Positions 25,357 through 34,539 are shown, counted from the stretch's first letter. The stretch: DNA of 64,000 nucleotides from an uncultured Oscillospiraceae bacterium (GCA_947627715.1 CANQXK010000008.1:16815-80814), one strand, 5' to 3'. Program-made: numbers and translations. Notes: generated from the sequence alone by a model not told the origin.

Positions 25357-27243
25357 GTGAGCATACTTGAGACCATATCCTCCCCGGAGGACATAAAAAA
25401 ACTGGGAGAGGCGGAGCTTTCGGAGCTTTGCCGGGAGGTGCGCGCCTTTTTGGTGGAGTCCACGTCAAAAACCGGGGGTCACCTCTCCTCCAATCTCGGC
25501 GTGGTGGAGCTGACGGTGGCGATCCACCGGGTATTTGACACCTCCAGGGACAGGCTCCTTTTCGACGTGGGGCATCAGAGCTACGTCCACAAGATCTTGA
25601 CGGGGCGGCGGGAGCAGTTCGGCTCCCTGCGCGCCCTGGGGGGGCTGTCGGGTTTTCCCAAGCCGGCGGAGTCGGTACACGACGCCTTTGTGGCGGGGCA
25701 CGCCTCCTCCGCCGTCTCCACGGCCCTGGGGATGGCGCGTGCCCGCACCCTGCTGGGGGAGACCTACAACGTCATCGCCGTGGTGGGCGACGGGGCGCTG
25801 ACCGGCGGCCTCACTTACGAGGGGCTTTGCGACGCCGGGGACAGCGACGAACCCTTGATCGTCATTCTCAACGACAACGGTATGTCCATCAACGAGAATG
25901 TGGGCGCGATGGCCCGGTATCTGGCCCGGAAGCGCCTGCGCCACGGGTACATCGCCTTTAAAAACTGGTACAGGCGCTTCACGAAGCGTTTCCCCGGCGG
26001 CCAGTGGCTCTACAACGTCTCCCACAGGCTCAAGCAGGCGGTGAAGGAGGCCATTTTCAACTGCTCCATGTTTGAGGACATGGGCTTCACCTACATAGGG
26101 CCGGTGGACGGGCACAACCTCAAGCAGCTGACGGCGGCCCTGAAGATCGCGCGGGACACCCAGGGACCGGCACTGGTACACGTCATCACAAAAAAAGGAA
26201 AGGGCTACCAGTTTGCCGAGGCGAACCCCGACGCTTTCCACGGGGTGAAGAGCTTCGACCCGGAGACCGGCGTGATCCCCGCCTCCGGCGAGTGCTTCTC
26301 CGCCGTGTTCGGGGAGGAGCTGTGCCGCCTGGCGGGGGAGGACGGGCGCGTCCTTGCCGTCACCGCCGCCATGCCCTCCGGCACGGGGCTGACGGAATTT
26401 GCCCGGACATACCCCCGGCGGTTTTTTGACGTGGGCATCTGCGAGGGCCACGCGGCCTCCATGGCCGGCGGCGCGGCGCACCAGGGGTGCGTCCCCGTCT
26501 TTGCGGTGTACTCCACCTTTTTGCAGAGGAGCTACGATATGCTCCTCCAGGATGTCTGCCTGGGGAACGAGCACGTGGTGCTGGCGGTGGACCGGGCGGG
26601 CCTCTCCGGCGAGGACGGGGAGACCCATCAGGGGTCCATGGACGTGAGCTTCCTCACCTCCATGCCCCACATGACTGTGTGGTCCCCGGCCAGCTTTGCC
26701 GAGCTGCGGGATATGCTCCGCCGCGCCGTTCAGGAGGAGGCGGGGCCTGTGGCCGTCCGCTACCCCAAGGGGGCGGAGGGGAGGTACACCGCAGGGGGCG
26801 CCGCCCCGGCGGTGAGGCTCCGGGAGGGCGGCGGCTTCACCCTGGTCACCTACGGCATCAGCGTCAACACCGCCCTGGAGGCGGCGGAGACGCTCCGGGA
26901 GCGGGGCATTTTTGTGGACCTTATCAAGCTTGGGCGCATCAAGCCCCTGGACCTGGGCCTTGTGGAGGATTCGGTCCGGCGCACGGGACGGCTCTTGGTG
27001 CTGGAGGAGGCCGTGGCGGAGGGCTGTATCGGCCAGCAGCTGGCGGCGGCCCTTGAGGGGCGGGGCGTTCCGCTGAGGGCGCTGATCTTAAAGAATCTGG
27101 GCGACCGCTTCATCCCCCACGGCAGCGTGGAGGAGCTGCGGCGGCTGTGCGGCATCGACGCCGGGAGCGTGGCGGAGGCCGTCGTGGCGAATTTGGGGAG
27201 CATTTCCGATACGGGGGACGCAGATGGCAAAGACGAGACTTGA
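25357..27243 (+). CDS. dxs: 1-deoxy-D-xylulose-5-phosphate synthase
   Basis: TPP enzyme for the first step of the MEP isoprenoid pathway (pyruvate plus glyceraldehyde-3-phosphate). 628 residues, GTG start 12 bases after oapA. Motifs: TGGHLSSNLGVVELT near 37-51, DVGHQSYVHKILTGR near 70-84, the TPP site GDGALTGG...NDN near 145-172, and the pyrimidine-domain VDRAGLSGEDG near 412-422. Gene order ispA-OLE-oapA-dxs-tlyA-nadK-argR-recN is conserved. The 3' end overlaps tlyA by 20 bases. Confidence 0.95.
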   Translation: MSILETISSPEDIKKLGEAELSELCREVRAFLVESTSKTGGHLSSNLGVVELTVAIHRVFDTSRDRLLFDVGHQSYVHKILTGRREQFGSLRALGGLSGFPKPAESVHDAFVAGHASSAVSTALGMARARTLLGETYNVIAVVGDGALTGGLTYEGLCDAGDSDEPLIVILNDNGMSINENVGAMARYLARKRLRHGYIAFKNWYRRFTKRFPGGQWLYNVSHRLKQAVKEAIFNCSMFEDMGFTYIGPVDGHNLKQLTAALKIARDTQGPALVHVITKKGKGYQFAEANPDAFHGVKSFDPETGVIPASGECFSAVFGEELCRLAGEDGRVLAVTAAMPSGTGLTEFARTYPRRFFDVGICEGHAASMAGGAAHQGCVPVFAVYSTFLQRSYDMLLQDVCLGNEHVVLAVDRAGLSGEDGETHQGSMDVSFLTSMPHMTVWSPASFAELRDMLRRAVQEEAGPVAVRYPKGAEGRYTAGGAAPAVRLREGGGFTLVTYGISVNTALEAAETLRERGIFVDLIKLGRIKPLDLGLVEDSVRRTGRLLVLEEAVAEGCIGQQLAAALEGRGVPLRALILKNLGDRFIPHGSVEELRRLCGIDAGSVAEAVVANLGSISDTGDADGKDET

Positions 27244-28021
27244 CCTGCTTTTGGTGGAGCGGGGACTGGCGGAGAGCCGGGAGAAGGCCAGGGCCGTGAT
27301 CATGGCCGGGGAGGTCTTTGTAAACGGCCAGCGGTCCGATAAGCCGGGGACGGCCTATGACGGCGACGTACCCATCGAGGTCCGGGGAGGCGGGCTGAAA
27401 TACGTCTCCCGGGGCGGGTACAAGCTGGAACGGGCGCTGGACTTTTTCGGGGGAAGCCCGGAGGGCCGGGTGTGCCTGGACTGCGGGGCCTCCACAGGGG
27501 GGTTTACGGACCTTATGCTCCAGCGGGGGGCGCGGAAGGTGTACGCCGTGGACGTGGGCTACGGGCAGCTCGCCTGGAGCGTGCGCAGCGACCCCAGGGT
27601 CGTGGTGATGGAGCGCACCAACGCCCGGTATCTGACCCCTGAGCAGTTCCCGGAGAGGCCGGACTTCGCCTCCGTGGACGTGAGCTTCATCTCCCTCTCC
27701 CTGATCCTGCCCGCCGTGCGGCGGGTGCTCACGGAGGACGGGGAGGTGTTCTGCCTTGTGAAGCCCCAGTTTGAGGCCGGGCGTGAGAAGGTGGGCAAGA
27801 AGGGGGTCGTCCGGGAGCCGGAGACCCACGTGGAGGTGCTGGAGGCGTTCCTTGAAAACGCCGCAAGCGCCGGGTTTTATGTGGAGAATTTGACCTGGTC
27901 CCCCATCCGGGGGCCGGAGGGAAATATCGAATATCTGGGCCACCTGGTAAGCGCCCCCTGCGGGCTGAAGGCCGACGTGCGGGCGGTGGTGGCCGAATCC
28001 CATGAGGTTTTGAAGGGGTAA
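27224..28021 (+). CDS. tlyA: TlyA family rRNA (cytidine-2'-O)-methyltransferase
   Basis: 265 residues: N-terminal S4 RNA-binding domain (about 3-62, RLDLLLVERGLAESREKARAVI) and an FtsJ-like SAM methyltransferase domain with LDCGASTGGFTD near 85-96, DVSFISL near 149-155 and VKPQFEAGRE near 183-192. Family members methylate 16S and 23S rRNA. It overlaps dxs by 20 bases and is two bases from nadK. Confidence 0.93.
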   Translation: MAKTRLDLLLVERGLAESREKARAVIMAGEVFVNGQRSDKPGTAYDGDVPIEVRGGGLKYVSRGGYKLERALDFFGGSPEGRVCLDCGASTGGFTDLMLQRGARKVYAVDVGYGQLAWSVRSDPRVVVMERTNARYLTPEQFPERPDFASVDVSFISLSLILPAVRRVLTEDGEVFCLVKPQFEAGREKVGKKGVVREPETHVEVLEAFLENAASAGFYVENLTWSPIRGPEGNIEYLGHLVSAPCGLKADVRAVVAESHEVLKG

Positions 28022-28023
28022 GG

Positions 28024-28842
28024 ATGAAAAAGGTCATTCTTTTCGCAAATCCCAAACGGGACCCTGAATTAAGGACCCTCCGCCTGGTCCAAAAGACCGC
28101 AGGGGAGCTGGGCGTATCCTGCGCCGTGGGGGACCTGCCCTGTACGCTGGAGGAGCTGATCCCCGGCGCGGAGCTGGCCGTCACCTTCGGGGGGGACGGG
28201 GCCATCCTCCGCGCCGCCAGGGCGCTCACAGGGACGGACATCCCCATCCTGGGCATCAACCTGGGCCACAAGGGCTTCATGGCGGAGCTGGAGGCCGGGG
28301 AGACGGAGCTTGTCCGCTCGGTGTTCGAGGGGAAGTTTACCTGCGAGGAGCGGATGATGGCGGACGTGACCGTGTTCCGGGAGGGCGCGGCCATCCACCG
28401 GGATTTCGCCCTGAACGAGGCCGTGGTGGGCGGCGTGTCCCGCGTGGTGGGCGTGAACGTCTACGGCGACGGGCGGCGCATCATGGGCTTTGACGGGGAC
28501 GGGGTCATCGTCTCCACGCCCACCGGGTCCACCGCCTACTCCCTGTCCGCCGGCGGGCCGGTGGTGGAGCCTACGGCGCAAAACCTCATCGTGACGCCCG
28601 TGTGTCCCCATATGCTCAGCGCCAGGAGCTACGTGCTGTCCCCGGAGCGCACCGTCACCGTGGAGCTTCAGCACCTGGGCAGCAGGAGCGCCTACCTGAG
28701 CGTGGACGGCGGCGAGAGCGTGCCCCTTTGCGATCTGGACCGCATTGAGGTGAGAAAATCCGCCACCGTCACAAGGCTGGTGCGGCTCACGGGCAGGAGC
28801 TTTTATGAGAAGGTCAGCAGTAAGCTGGGGGAGAGTCTCTGA
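28024..28842 (+). CDS. nadK: NAD kinase
   Basis: Phosphorylates NAD to NADP. 272 residues with the GGDG motif near 56-59 (AVTFGGDGAILRAAR), the NE block FALNEAVVG near 130 and STPTGSTAYSLSAGGP near 162-177. GTAAGG lies before the ATG. It shares one base with argR (TGATG). Confidence 0.95.
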   Translation: MKKVILFANPKRDPELRTLRLVQKTAGELGVSCAVGDLPCTLEELIPGAELAVTFGGDGAILRAARALTGTDIPILGINLGHKGFMAELEAGETELVRSVFEGKFTCEERMMADVTVFREGAAIHRDFALNEAVVGGVSRVVGVNVYGDGRRIMGFDGDGVIVSTPTGSTAYSLSAGGPVVEPTAQNLIVTPVCPHMLSARSYVLSPERTVTVELQHLGSRSAYLSVDGGESVPLCDLDRIEVRKSATVTRLVRLTGRSFYEKVSSKLGESL

Positions 28843-29285
28843 TGAACGAACGACAGGAGAAGATCGTGGAGATCGTCTCAAAACGCCCTGTGGCGACCCA
28901 GGCAGAGCTGATGGAGGCCCTGGAGCGGGAGGGCATACACGCCGCCCAGGCCACCCTCTCGCGGGACATCAAGGCGCTGCGGCTGACGCGGGAGCGCACC
29001 AGCCAGGGCAGGACCCGCTACGTCCTGCCGCGGGAGCGGGCCGTGGACACGGAGGCGCGCCTGCGGGCCATCTTCGCCCAGTGCGTCACCGGCGTGGACC
29101 GGGCGCAGAATTTGGTGGTCATCAAGACCCTGCCGGGCCTGGCCTCCGCCGCCTGCGCGGCCATCGACAAGATGTCCATCCGCACCCTGGTGGGCACCAT
29201 CGCCGGGGACGACACCGCCTTTCTGGCGATGCGGGACGACGACGCGGCGGAGGAGCTTGTCCGCCGGATAAGGAAGCTGCTGTAA
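28842..29285 (+). CDS. argR: Arginine repressor ArgR
   Basis: 147 residues: N-terminal winged helix (about 1-65, with ATQAELMEALEREGIHAAQATLSRDIKAL) and a C-terminal trimerisation/arginine-binding domain (about 75-147, GTIAGDDTAFLAMRDD). The arginine contact GDD is present. The regulator is co-transcribed with nadK. No ArgR-regulated arginine genes other than carAB are in the window, and I saw no convincing ARG box near dapL-carA. Confidence 0.94.
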   Translation: MNERQEKIVEIVSKRPVATQAELMEALEREGIHAAQATLSRDIKALRLTRERTSQGRTRYVLPRERAVDTEARLRAIFAQCVTGVDRAQNLVVIKTLPGLASAACAAIDKMSIRTLVGTIAGDDTAFLAMRDDDAAEELVRRIRKLL

Positions 29286-29289
29286 GAGC

Positions 29290-29349
29290 GCCGTGAGCAC
29301 GGCGGGGGGTTTGCCGTGAGCACGGCGGGGGGTTTGCCGTGAGCACGGC
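29290..29349. repeat. Three copies of a 14-bp palindrome at a 23-bp period
   Basis: GCCGTGAGCACGGC occurs at 29290-29303, 29313-29326 and 29336-29349. The first two copies are followed by GGGGGGTTT, making a 23-base unit. It starts five bases after the argR stop. Confidence 0.85.
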
Positions 29350-29402
29350 AAGAGGTGTCCGCCCGGTGGGCGGGGAGCGCCGGGGAGGCCCGGCGGGCAT
29401 TT

Positions 29403-29540
29403 ACTTTCCTCTTTTTGGGTTCCCAAAAAGAGAGAAAGTAACAAAGGAGAAAAAGGAACCAGCGGGGGGCTTTCGATTTTTCCCCCTTGGACCCCCTTTT
29501 AAAAACGACCAGCTTAGGGGGCCTGCGGGCCCCCTGCTGG
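29403..29540. repeat. Two large hairpins in the argR-recN gap
   Basis: An imperfect 18-bp hairpin at 29403-29441 (TACTTTC...GAAAGTA, loop GGGTTCCC) is followed by a second hairpin at 29509-29540 (CCAGC..GGGGGCC with GGGCCCCCTGCTGG). Both lie in the 646-base gap 29286-29931, which has no supportable gene. Confidence 0.6.
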
Positions 29541-29593
29541 ACACACCCCCGGAGGAGCGCCTTGAAGAGGGCGCGGCTGTTTTATGGAAAATG

Positions 29594-29869
29594 CCTTCCC
29601 CGCAGGGCGGGGAAGGTGTCGCCGGAGGCGACGGATGAGGTGGGAAAACCGATTTTGCACCAGCTCCGTTCCGCGCACCCAAATGGCGCCCTTGCCGCGA
29701 AGCGGGAAGGGAGCTGTCGAGCGAAGCGAGACTGAGGGTTAAAACGACGATAGAGAGGTCCCGTGGGGGCGAACCCGATGATGAAGCGGTCCCGTAACGG
29801 TGAACCCTCAGTCACGCTGGCGCGTGACAGCTCCCTTTATCAAAGGGAGCCAAAGAGGTAGTTTGATTT
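29594..29869. repeat. Composite interspersed repeat, copy A
   Basis: Begins with GCCTTCCCCGCAGGG and its complement, then the GTCGCCGGAGGCGAC palindrome and GGATGAGGTGGGAA. It ends with a long imperfect inverted repeat (AAGGGAGCTGTCG...GTGACAGCTCCCTTT) enclosing ACTGAGGGTTAA and its complement. A second composite of the same modules is at 52623-52975. The modules also appear at 43276-43569. Confidence 0.8.
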
Positions 29870-29931
29870 ACCATTCCCTCCGCCGGGGGCGGACACCTTT
29901 GAGGGGCCTTTCGGCCCAGGAGGCGACGTAA

Positions 29932-31611
29932 GTGCTTTCACTTCTTCACATCGAGAATATCGCGGTGGTCGAGCGGGCCGACATCGAGTTTGGTCCCGGC
30001 CTCAACGTGCTCACCGGCGAGACGGGCGCGGGCAAGTCCATCGTCATCGACTCGCTGGAGGCGTCCCTGGGCTGGCGGACCAGCCGGGAGCTGGTGCGCA
30101 CCGGGGCGAAGAGCGCCCTGGTCACCGCCTCCTTTACCGGCGCGGACGTGGCCGGGTGGTGCCAGGAGAACGGCGTGGAGTACGACGGGGAGCTGGTGCT
30201 CACCCGGCGCATCTCCGAGGACGGGAAGAGCGCCTGCCGGGTCAACGGGGTCCCTGTTTCGGCGGTCCAGCTCCGGGAGCTGGGCCTGAGCCTCATCGAC
30301 ATCCACGGGCAGGGGGACGGCCAGCGGCTCACCAACGAGCGGTGGCACCTTGCCTATCTGGACGGCTTCGGTGGGTGCGGCGGGGAGCTTGACGAGTATA
30401 AGGCCGCGTACAACGACATGAGGGCGCTGCGGGAGGAGATGGACGCCCTCACCCTGGACGAGGGGGAGCGGGAGCGGCGCGTGGATATGCTGGAATTTCA
30501 GGTCCGGGAGATCGAGCGGGCGAAGCTTACGCCGGGGGAGTTTGAGGAGAAGTCCAAAAGGCGGGACTTCCTCCGCTCGGCGGGGAAGCTCTCCGACTCA
30601 GTCCGGGACGCGGGCGCGTGCCTGATGGGGTCCGAGCGGTCCGACGGGGCGGTGAGCCTCATCGAGTCCGCCGCCGGGACCATCGCCTACGCCCTGCGCT
30701 GGACGGACGAGCTTTCCGGGCTTTCCCAGAAGCTCACCGACCTTAAATACGCCGCCGAGGACGCGGCGGAGGAGCTGCGGGACATCAGGGAGCGGCTGGA
30801 ATTTTCCCCGGAGGAGCTTGATGAGCTGGATTCCCGGCTGGACGTCCTCAAGCGTGTCACGCGCAAGTACGGCGGGAGCGAGGAGGCCGCGCTGGAGACC
30901 CTGGAGAACGCCAAACGGGAGCTGGAGGAGATCGAGTTCTCCGACGAGAAATTAAAGAAGTTAGAGGTCCGGCTGGAGACCGCCGAAAAAAAGGCGGCGG
31001 CCCTGGCCGAGAAGCTGTCCCGGAAGCGGCGGAAGGCGGCGGAGGCGCTGGCGGAGGCCGTGGAGGGCGAGCTTCACAAGCTGTCCATGCCCGGCGCGGC
31101 CTTCCAGGTGGAGGTGAAGCCACGCCAGCTGGGGCCGGACGGGGCGGACGACGTGCGCTTCCTGATGGCCGCCAACACCGGCGAGGGGTTTGGCCGGATC
31201 GTGAAGGCCGCCTCCGGGGGCGAGCTTTCCCGCGTGATGCTGGCCATGAAGACGGTCCTGTCCAGGGCGGACAGCGTGGACTCCATGGTGTTTGACGAGA
31301 TCGACACCGGCGTGTCCGGCATCGCCGCCCAGCGGGTGGCGGAGAAGCTCGCCGCCATCGGGCGGGAAAAGCAGGTGATCTGCGTGACGCACCTGCCCCA
31401 GATCGCCGCGATGGCGGACGGACATTTCTCCATCGCCAAGCGCGTGGAGGGCGGGCGGACGTACACCAGCGTCACAAAGCTGGACACACGCGGCCGCCAG
31501 GAGGAGATCGCCCGCCTCACCGGCGGCGAGAACGTGACGAAAACGACGCTTCTGTCCGCCGCGGAGCAGCTTGAGGCGGCGGAGAAATTCAAGGAGGGGA
31601 TGGGAAAATGA
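29932..31611 (+). CDS. recN: DNA repair protein RecN
   Basis: SMC-like ATPase of double-strand-break repair. 559 residues with Walker A GETGAGKS near 30-37, a central coiled coil (about 155-370, Glu/Lys/Leu rich), and the C-terminal ABC signature ASGGELSR near 424-431 and Walker B VFDEIDTGVSG near 451-461. It starts with GTG after AGGAGGCGAC. The four bases at the end overlap the next gene. In most Clostridia recN is followed by spoIVB and spo0A; here those lie about 20 kb upstream in the opposite orientation. Confidence 0.95.
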   Translation: MLSLLHIENIAVVERADIEFGPGLNVLTGETGAGKSIVIDSLEASLGWRTSRELVRTGAKSALVTASFTGADVAGWCQENGVEYDGELVLTRRISEDGKSACRVNGVPVSAVQLRELGLSLIDIHGQGDGQRLTNERWHLAYLDGFGGCGGELDEYKAAYNDMRALREEMDALTLDEGERERRVDMLEFQVREIERAKLTPGEFEEKSKRRDFLRSAGKLSDSVRDAGACLMGSERSDGAVSLIESAAGTIAYALRWTDELSGLSQKLTDLKYAAEDAAEELRDIRERLEFSPEELDELDSRLDVLKRVTRKYGGSEEAALETLENAKRELEEIEFSDEKLKKLEVRLETAEKKAAALAEKLSRKRRKAAEALAEAVEGELHKLSMPGAAFQVEVKPRQLGPDGADDVRFLMAANTGEGFGRIVKAASGGELSRVMLAMKTVLSRADSVDSMVFDEIDTGVSGIAAQRVAEKLAAIGREKQVICVTHLPQIAAMADGHFSIAKRVEGGRTYTSVTKLDTRGRQEEIARLTGGENVTKTTLLSAAEQLEAAEKFKEGMGK

Positions 31612-32636
31612 AACGCATTCGGCTTGGAAAAACGGAACTCATGGTCACCCGCACGGCCTTCGGCACCCTGCCGGTGCAGAGGCGCACTAAAGAGGACGGG
31701 GCGAGGCTTCTCAGAATGGCCTATGATGCCGGCATCAATTTCTTTGACACCGCCAACGCCTACACCGATTCCGAGGAGAAGATCGGCATGGGCTTGGCTG
31801 ACGTGCGCGGCGACATCGTCATCGCCACCAAGTCCGGCGGGAGCGACTACAAGACGGTCAAGCAGCACATCCAGCTGAGCCTGGAGCGGATGAGGACGGA
31901 CTACATCGACCTTCTGCAATTCCACAACCCCGCCGTCCTGCCGGACCCGGAGGACCCGGACGGCCCCTACGCCGCGGCGGCGGAGGCGAAAAAGAAGGGG
32001 TATATCCGCCACATCGGCATCACCAACCACCGCCTGGGGGTGGCCCGCGCCGCCATCGAGAGCGGGAACTTCGAGACGCTCCAATTCCCCTTCAGCTATC
32101 TGGCGGGGGAGCAGGAGCTGGAGCTGGTGAAGGCGTGCCGGGAGCACGACATGGGCTTCATCGCTATGAAGGGCCTGGCCGGGGGACTGCTCACCAACGT
32201 GACCCTGTGCCGGGCGTTTATGAACCAGTTTGACAACGTGGTGCCCATCTGGGGCATCCAGTTTGAGGACCAGCTGAGACAATGGGTCGAGGCCGAGGAG
32301 GCCGAGCCGCAGATGACCCCGGCGCTTTGGGAGGAGCTTCAGCGGGAGAAGAAGGCCCTGGCCGGGTCCTTCTGCCGTGGCTGCGGGTACTGCCAGCCGT
32401 GCCCGGCGAACATCGAGATCTTCACCATGGCGCGGCTGGATATGCTCCTCACCCGCTCGCCCTGGCAGCAGTACATGACCGATGCGTTCCACGAGAAGGC
32501 CATGAGGATGCGGGATTGCATCCACTGCCGCGCCTGCGCCTCCCGGTGCCCCTACGGCCTCGACACCCCGGCCCTCATCGAATACAACCTCAAAAACTAC
32601 GAGAAGTTCTACGCGGAGCATAAAAATCAGGCGTAA
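31608..32636 (+). CDS. Aldo/keto reductase with C-terminal 4Fe-4S domain
   Basis: 342 residues: an aldo/keto reductase barrel (about 1-240, with DTANAYTDSEEKIG near 45-58 and LLQFHNP near 103-109) followed by a ferredoxin-like tail. The tail has CRGCGYCQPCPANIEI near 257-272 and CIHCRACASRCPYG near 304-317. The substrate is unknown; such fused proteins are common in gut anaerobes. The four-base overlap with recN suggests co-transcription. The next gene has its own promoter. Confidence 0.85.
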   Translation: MKRIRLGKTELMVTRTAFGTLPVQRRTKEDGARLLRMAYDAGINFFDTANAYTDSEEKIGMGLADVRGDIVIATKSGGSDYKTVKQHIQLSLERMRTDYIDLLQFHNPAVLPDPEDPDGPYAAAAEAKKKGYIRHIGITNHRLGVARAAIESGNFETLQFPFSYLAGEQELELVKACREHDMGFIAMKGLAGGLLTNVTLCRAFMNQFDNVVPIWGIQFEDQLRQWVEAEEAEPQMTPALWEELQREKKALAGSFCRGCGYCQPCPANIEIFTMARLDMLLTRSPWQQYMTDAFHEKAMRMRDCIHCRACASRCPYGLDTPALIEYNLKNYEKFYAEHKNQA

Positions 32637-32649
32637 GCCAAAAACATCA

Positions 32650-32678
32650 TTGACAAATCCGAATTTCGATAGTAAAAT
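32650..32678 (+). promoter_or_regulatory. Sigma-A promoter of the Tyr T-box transcript
   Basis: TTGACA (32650-32655), 17-base spacer, TAAAAT (32673-32678), directly before the T-box leader. Confidence 0.8.
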
Positions 32679-32684
32679 CAGCTT

Positions 32685-32943
32685 GTCAACGCGAGGAAGG
32701 GCGCAAGTAGCCCGGCTTTTTTCCGCACAGAGAGGTCCCGGCTGGTGGAAGGGACCGGGGGGAGCCGGCGCGAATACGGCCCGGAGCGGCGCACCGAACG
32801 CTTTTGCAAGTAGGCTGCGACGGGTGCGCCCGATAGAGCGCGTGGAGTTTCATACTCCGTGAGGCGGCGGCCGCGAGGACGCCGCGACCAGAGGTGGTAC
32901 CGCGTCAAGACGCCCTCTGTTCGGTTTTTCCGGGCAGGGGGCT
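32685..32943 (+). promoter_or_regulatory. T-box leader, tyrosine specific
   Basis: The T-box sequence AGAGGTGGTACCGCG lies at 32890-32904. It is followed by GCCCTCTG (32912-32919), which can pair with CAGGGGGC (32935-32942) as the terminator. Upstream is a long stem I with GCAAGTAGCCC and a distal GGTGGAAGGGACC arm; the specifier stretch CGAATACGG offers TAC at 32775-32777, a Tyr codon. Uncharged tRNA-Tyr should relieve termination of the zinc-ribbon gene and tyrS. Confidence 0.88.
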
Positions 32944-32980
32944 TGTTGTTTGAAAGGGGTGATAAGCTACGGAAAAGGAT

Positions 32981-33274
32981 GTGTGCTTAAAGTGCGGCGG
33001 ACACATGAAATTTGCGGGGTGCGAAAAGATACAGAGGGGCAAGGCCGGATTTTTCGTTGGCGTGTGGCCCAACATACTGTCCGGGGCCTATGAGGTGGAG
33101 GCGTATGTGTGCGAGAAATGCCACAGGATGGAGTTTTACGCCGCTGAGGACTCCGCGGAGGCGGAGATGGCGGACGGGGGCATCTCCAGGGTCCTCTGCC
33201 CGTACTGCGGCGTGGAGCACGACCTGGACGACGCGGTCTGCCCGCGCTGCGGGAGAAGGCTTCAGGAGCTTTGA
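32981..33274 (+). CDS. Small zinc-ribbon protein under Tyr T-box control
   Basis: 97 residues from a GTG start; an in-frame TAA 18 bases upstream limits other starts. Three CxxC-type pairs are visible: CLKC near 2-5, CEKC near 44-47, and CPYC plus CPRC near 73-91, so at least one or two zinc ribbons. No known family recognised. It lies between the T-box terminator and tyrS and must be made when tyrosine is short. It may be a co-regulated accessory factor or a passenger gene. Confidence 0.7.
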   Translation: MCLKCGGHMKFAGCEKIQRGKAGFFVGVWPNILSGAYEVEAYVCEKCHRMEFYAAEDSAEAEMADGGISRVLCPYCGVEHDLDDAVCPRCGRRLQEL

Positions 33275-33318
33275 TCCCCCTGAAAAAACGATAAAGAAAC
33301 TTTTTTAAGGAGAAAGAT

Positions 33319-34539
33319 ATGGAGATTTATGAGGAGCTGGTGGCCCGCGGGCTTATCGCCCAGGTCACCGACGAGACGGAAATTCGCAAGATGATCAACG
33401 CCGGAAAGGCCACCTTTTATATCGGCTTTGACTGCACGGCGGACAGCCTCACGGCGGGGCATTTCATGGCGCTGACGCTGATGAAGCGCCTCCAGATGGC
33501 GGGGAACCGCCCCATCGCCCTCATCGGCGGCGGCACCACCATGATCGGCGACCCCTCCGGGCGCTCGGATATGCGGAAAATGCTCACCCGCGAGGACATC
33601 GACCACAACGCCACCTGCTTCAAGCGCCAGATGGAGCGGTTTATCGAGTTCGGCGAGGGCAAGGCCCAGATGGTGAACAACGCCGACTGGCTCTTAAACC
33701 TCAACTATGTGGAGCTTCTGCGGGAGGTGGGCGCGTGCTTCTCCGTGAACAATATGCTCCGGGCCGAGTGCTATAAGCAGCGCATGGAGAAGGGCCTGTC
33801 GTTCTTGGAGTTCAACTACATGATCATGCAGTCCTACGACTTCTACCACCTCTTCCAGCACTACGGGTGCAATATGCAGTTCGGCGGCAACGACCAGTGG
33901 TCCAACATGATCGGCGGCACCGAGCTTATACGGCGCAAGCTGGGGCGCGACGCCCACGCCATGACCATCACGCTCCTGACGGATTCCAACGGCAACAAGA
34001 TGGGCAAGACCGCCGGGAACGCCGTGTGGCTGGACCCCAACAAGACCAGCCCCTACGACTTCTACCAGTACTGGCGCAACGTGGGCGACGCGGACGTGGT
34101 GAAGTGCCTGAAGATGCTGACCTTCCTGCCCCTGGACGAGATCGCGGAGATGGAGACGTGGCAGGACAGCCGCATCAACCGCGCCAAGGAGATCCTGGCC
34201 TTTGAGCTTACGAAGCTGGTCCACGGCCAGGAGGAGGCCGAAAAGGCCCAGCAGAGCGCCCGCGCCCTCTTCGGCGGCGGGGACTCCGGGGAGATGCCCA
34301 CCGTGGAGCTGACGGAGGCCGACCTTGCCGGCAGCGGGGCGGACATCATGACGCTTTTGGTGAAGGCGGGGCTTGTGGCCTCCAAATCCGAGGCACGGCG
34401 GAACATCCAGCAGGGCGGCGTCACGGCCAACGATGAGAAGGTCGCCGACATCGGCAAGACCTTCACCGCCGGGGAACTCAAGGACGGCGTGGTTTTGAGG
34501 CGCGGCAAGAAGAGCTTTATGAAGGTGATCTTAAAGTGA
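33319..34539 (+). CDS. tyrS: Tyrosyl-tRNA synthetase
   Basis: Class I synthetase, 406 residues. The HIGH-like motif is TAGHFMAL near 46-53, the KMSKS-like loop is NKMGKT near 230-235, and YIGFDCTADSL and FGGNDQWSNM mark the tyrosine pocket. A C-terminal S4 RNA-binding domain spans about 340-406. AAGGAG lies before the ATG. Controlled by the Tyr T-box upstream. Confidence 0.96.
   Translation: MEIYEELVARGLIAQVTDETEIRKMINAGKATFYIGFDCTADSLTAGHFMALTLMKRLQMAGNRPIALIGGGTTMIGDPSGRSDMRKMLTREDIDHNATCFKRQMERFIEFGEGKAQMVNNADWLLNLNYVELLREVGACFSVNNMLRAECYKQRMEKGLSFLEFNYMIMQSYDFYHLFQHYGCNMQFGGNDQWSNMIGGTELIRRKLGRDAHAMTITLLTDSNGNKMGKTAGNAVWLDPNKTSPYDFYQYWRNVGDADVVKCLKMLTFLPLDEIAEMETWQDSRINRAKEILAFELTKLVHGQEEAEKAQQSARALFGGGDSGEMPTVELTEADLAGSGADIMTLLVKAGLVASKSEARRNIQQGGVTANDEKVADIGKTFTAGELKDGVVLRRGKKSFMKVILK

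Noticed and set aside
29290..29349. CRISPR-like tandem repeats
   Set aside because: Spacers are identical nine-base strings, so there is no spacer diversity.
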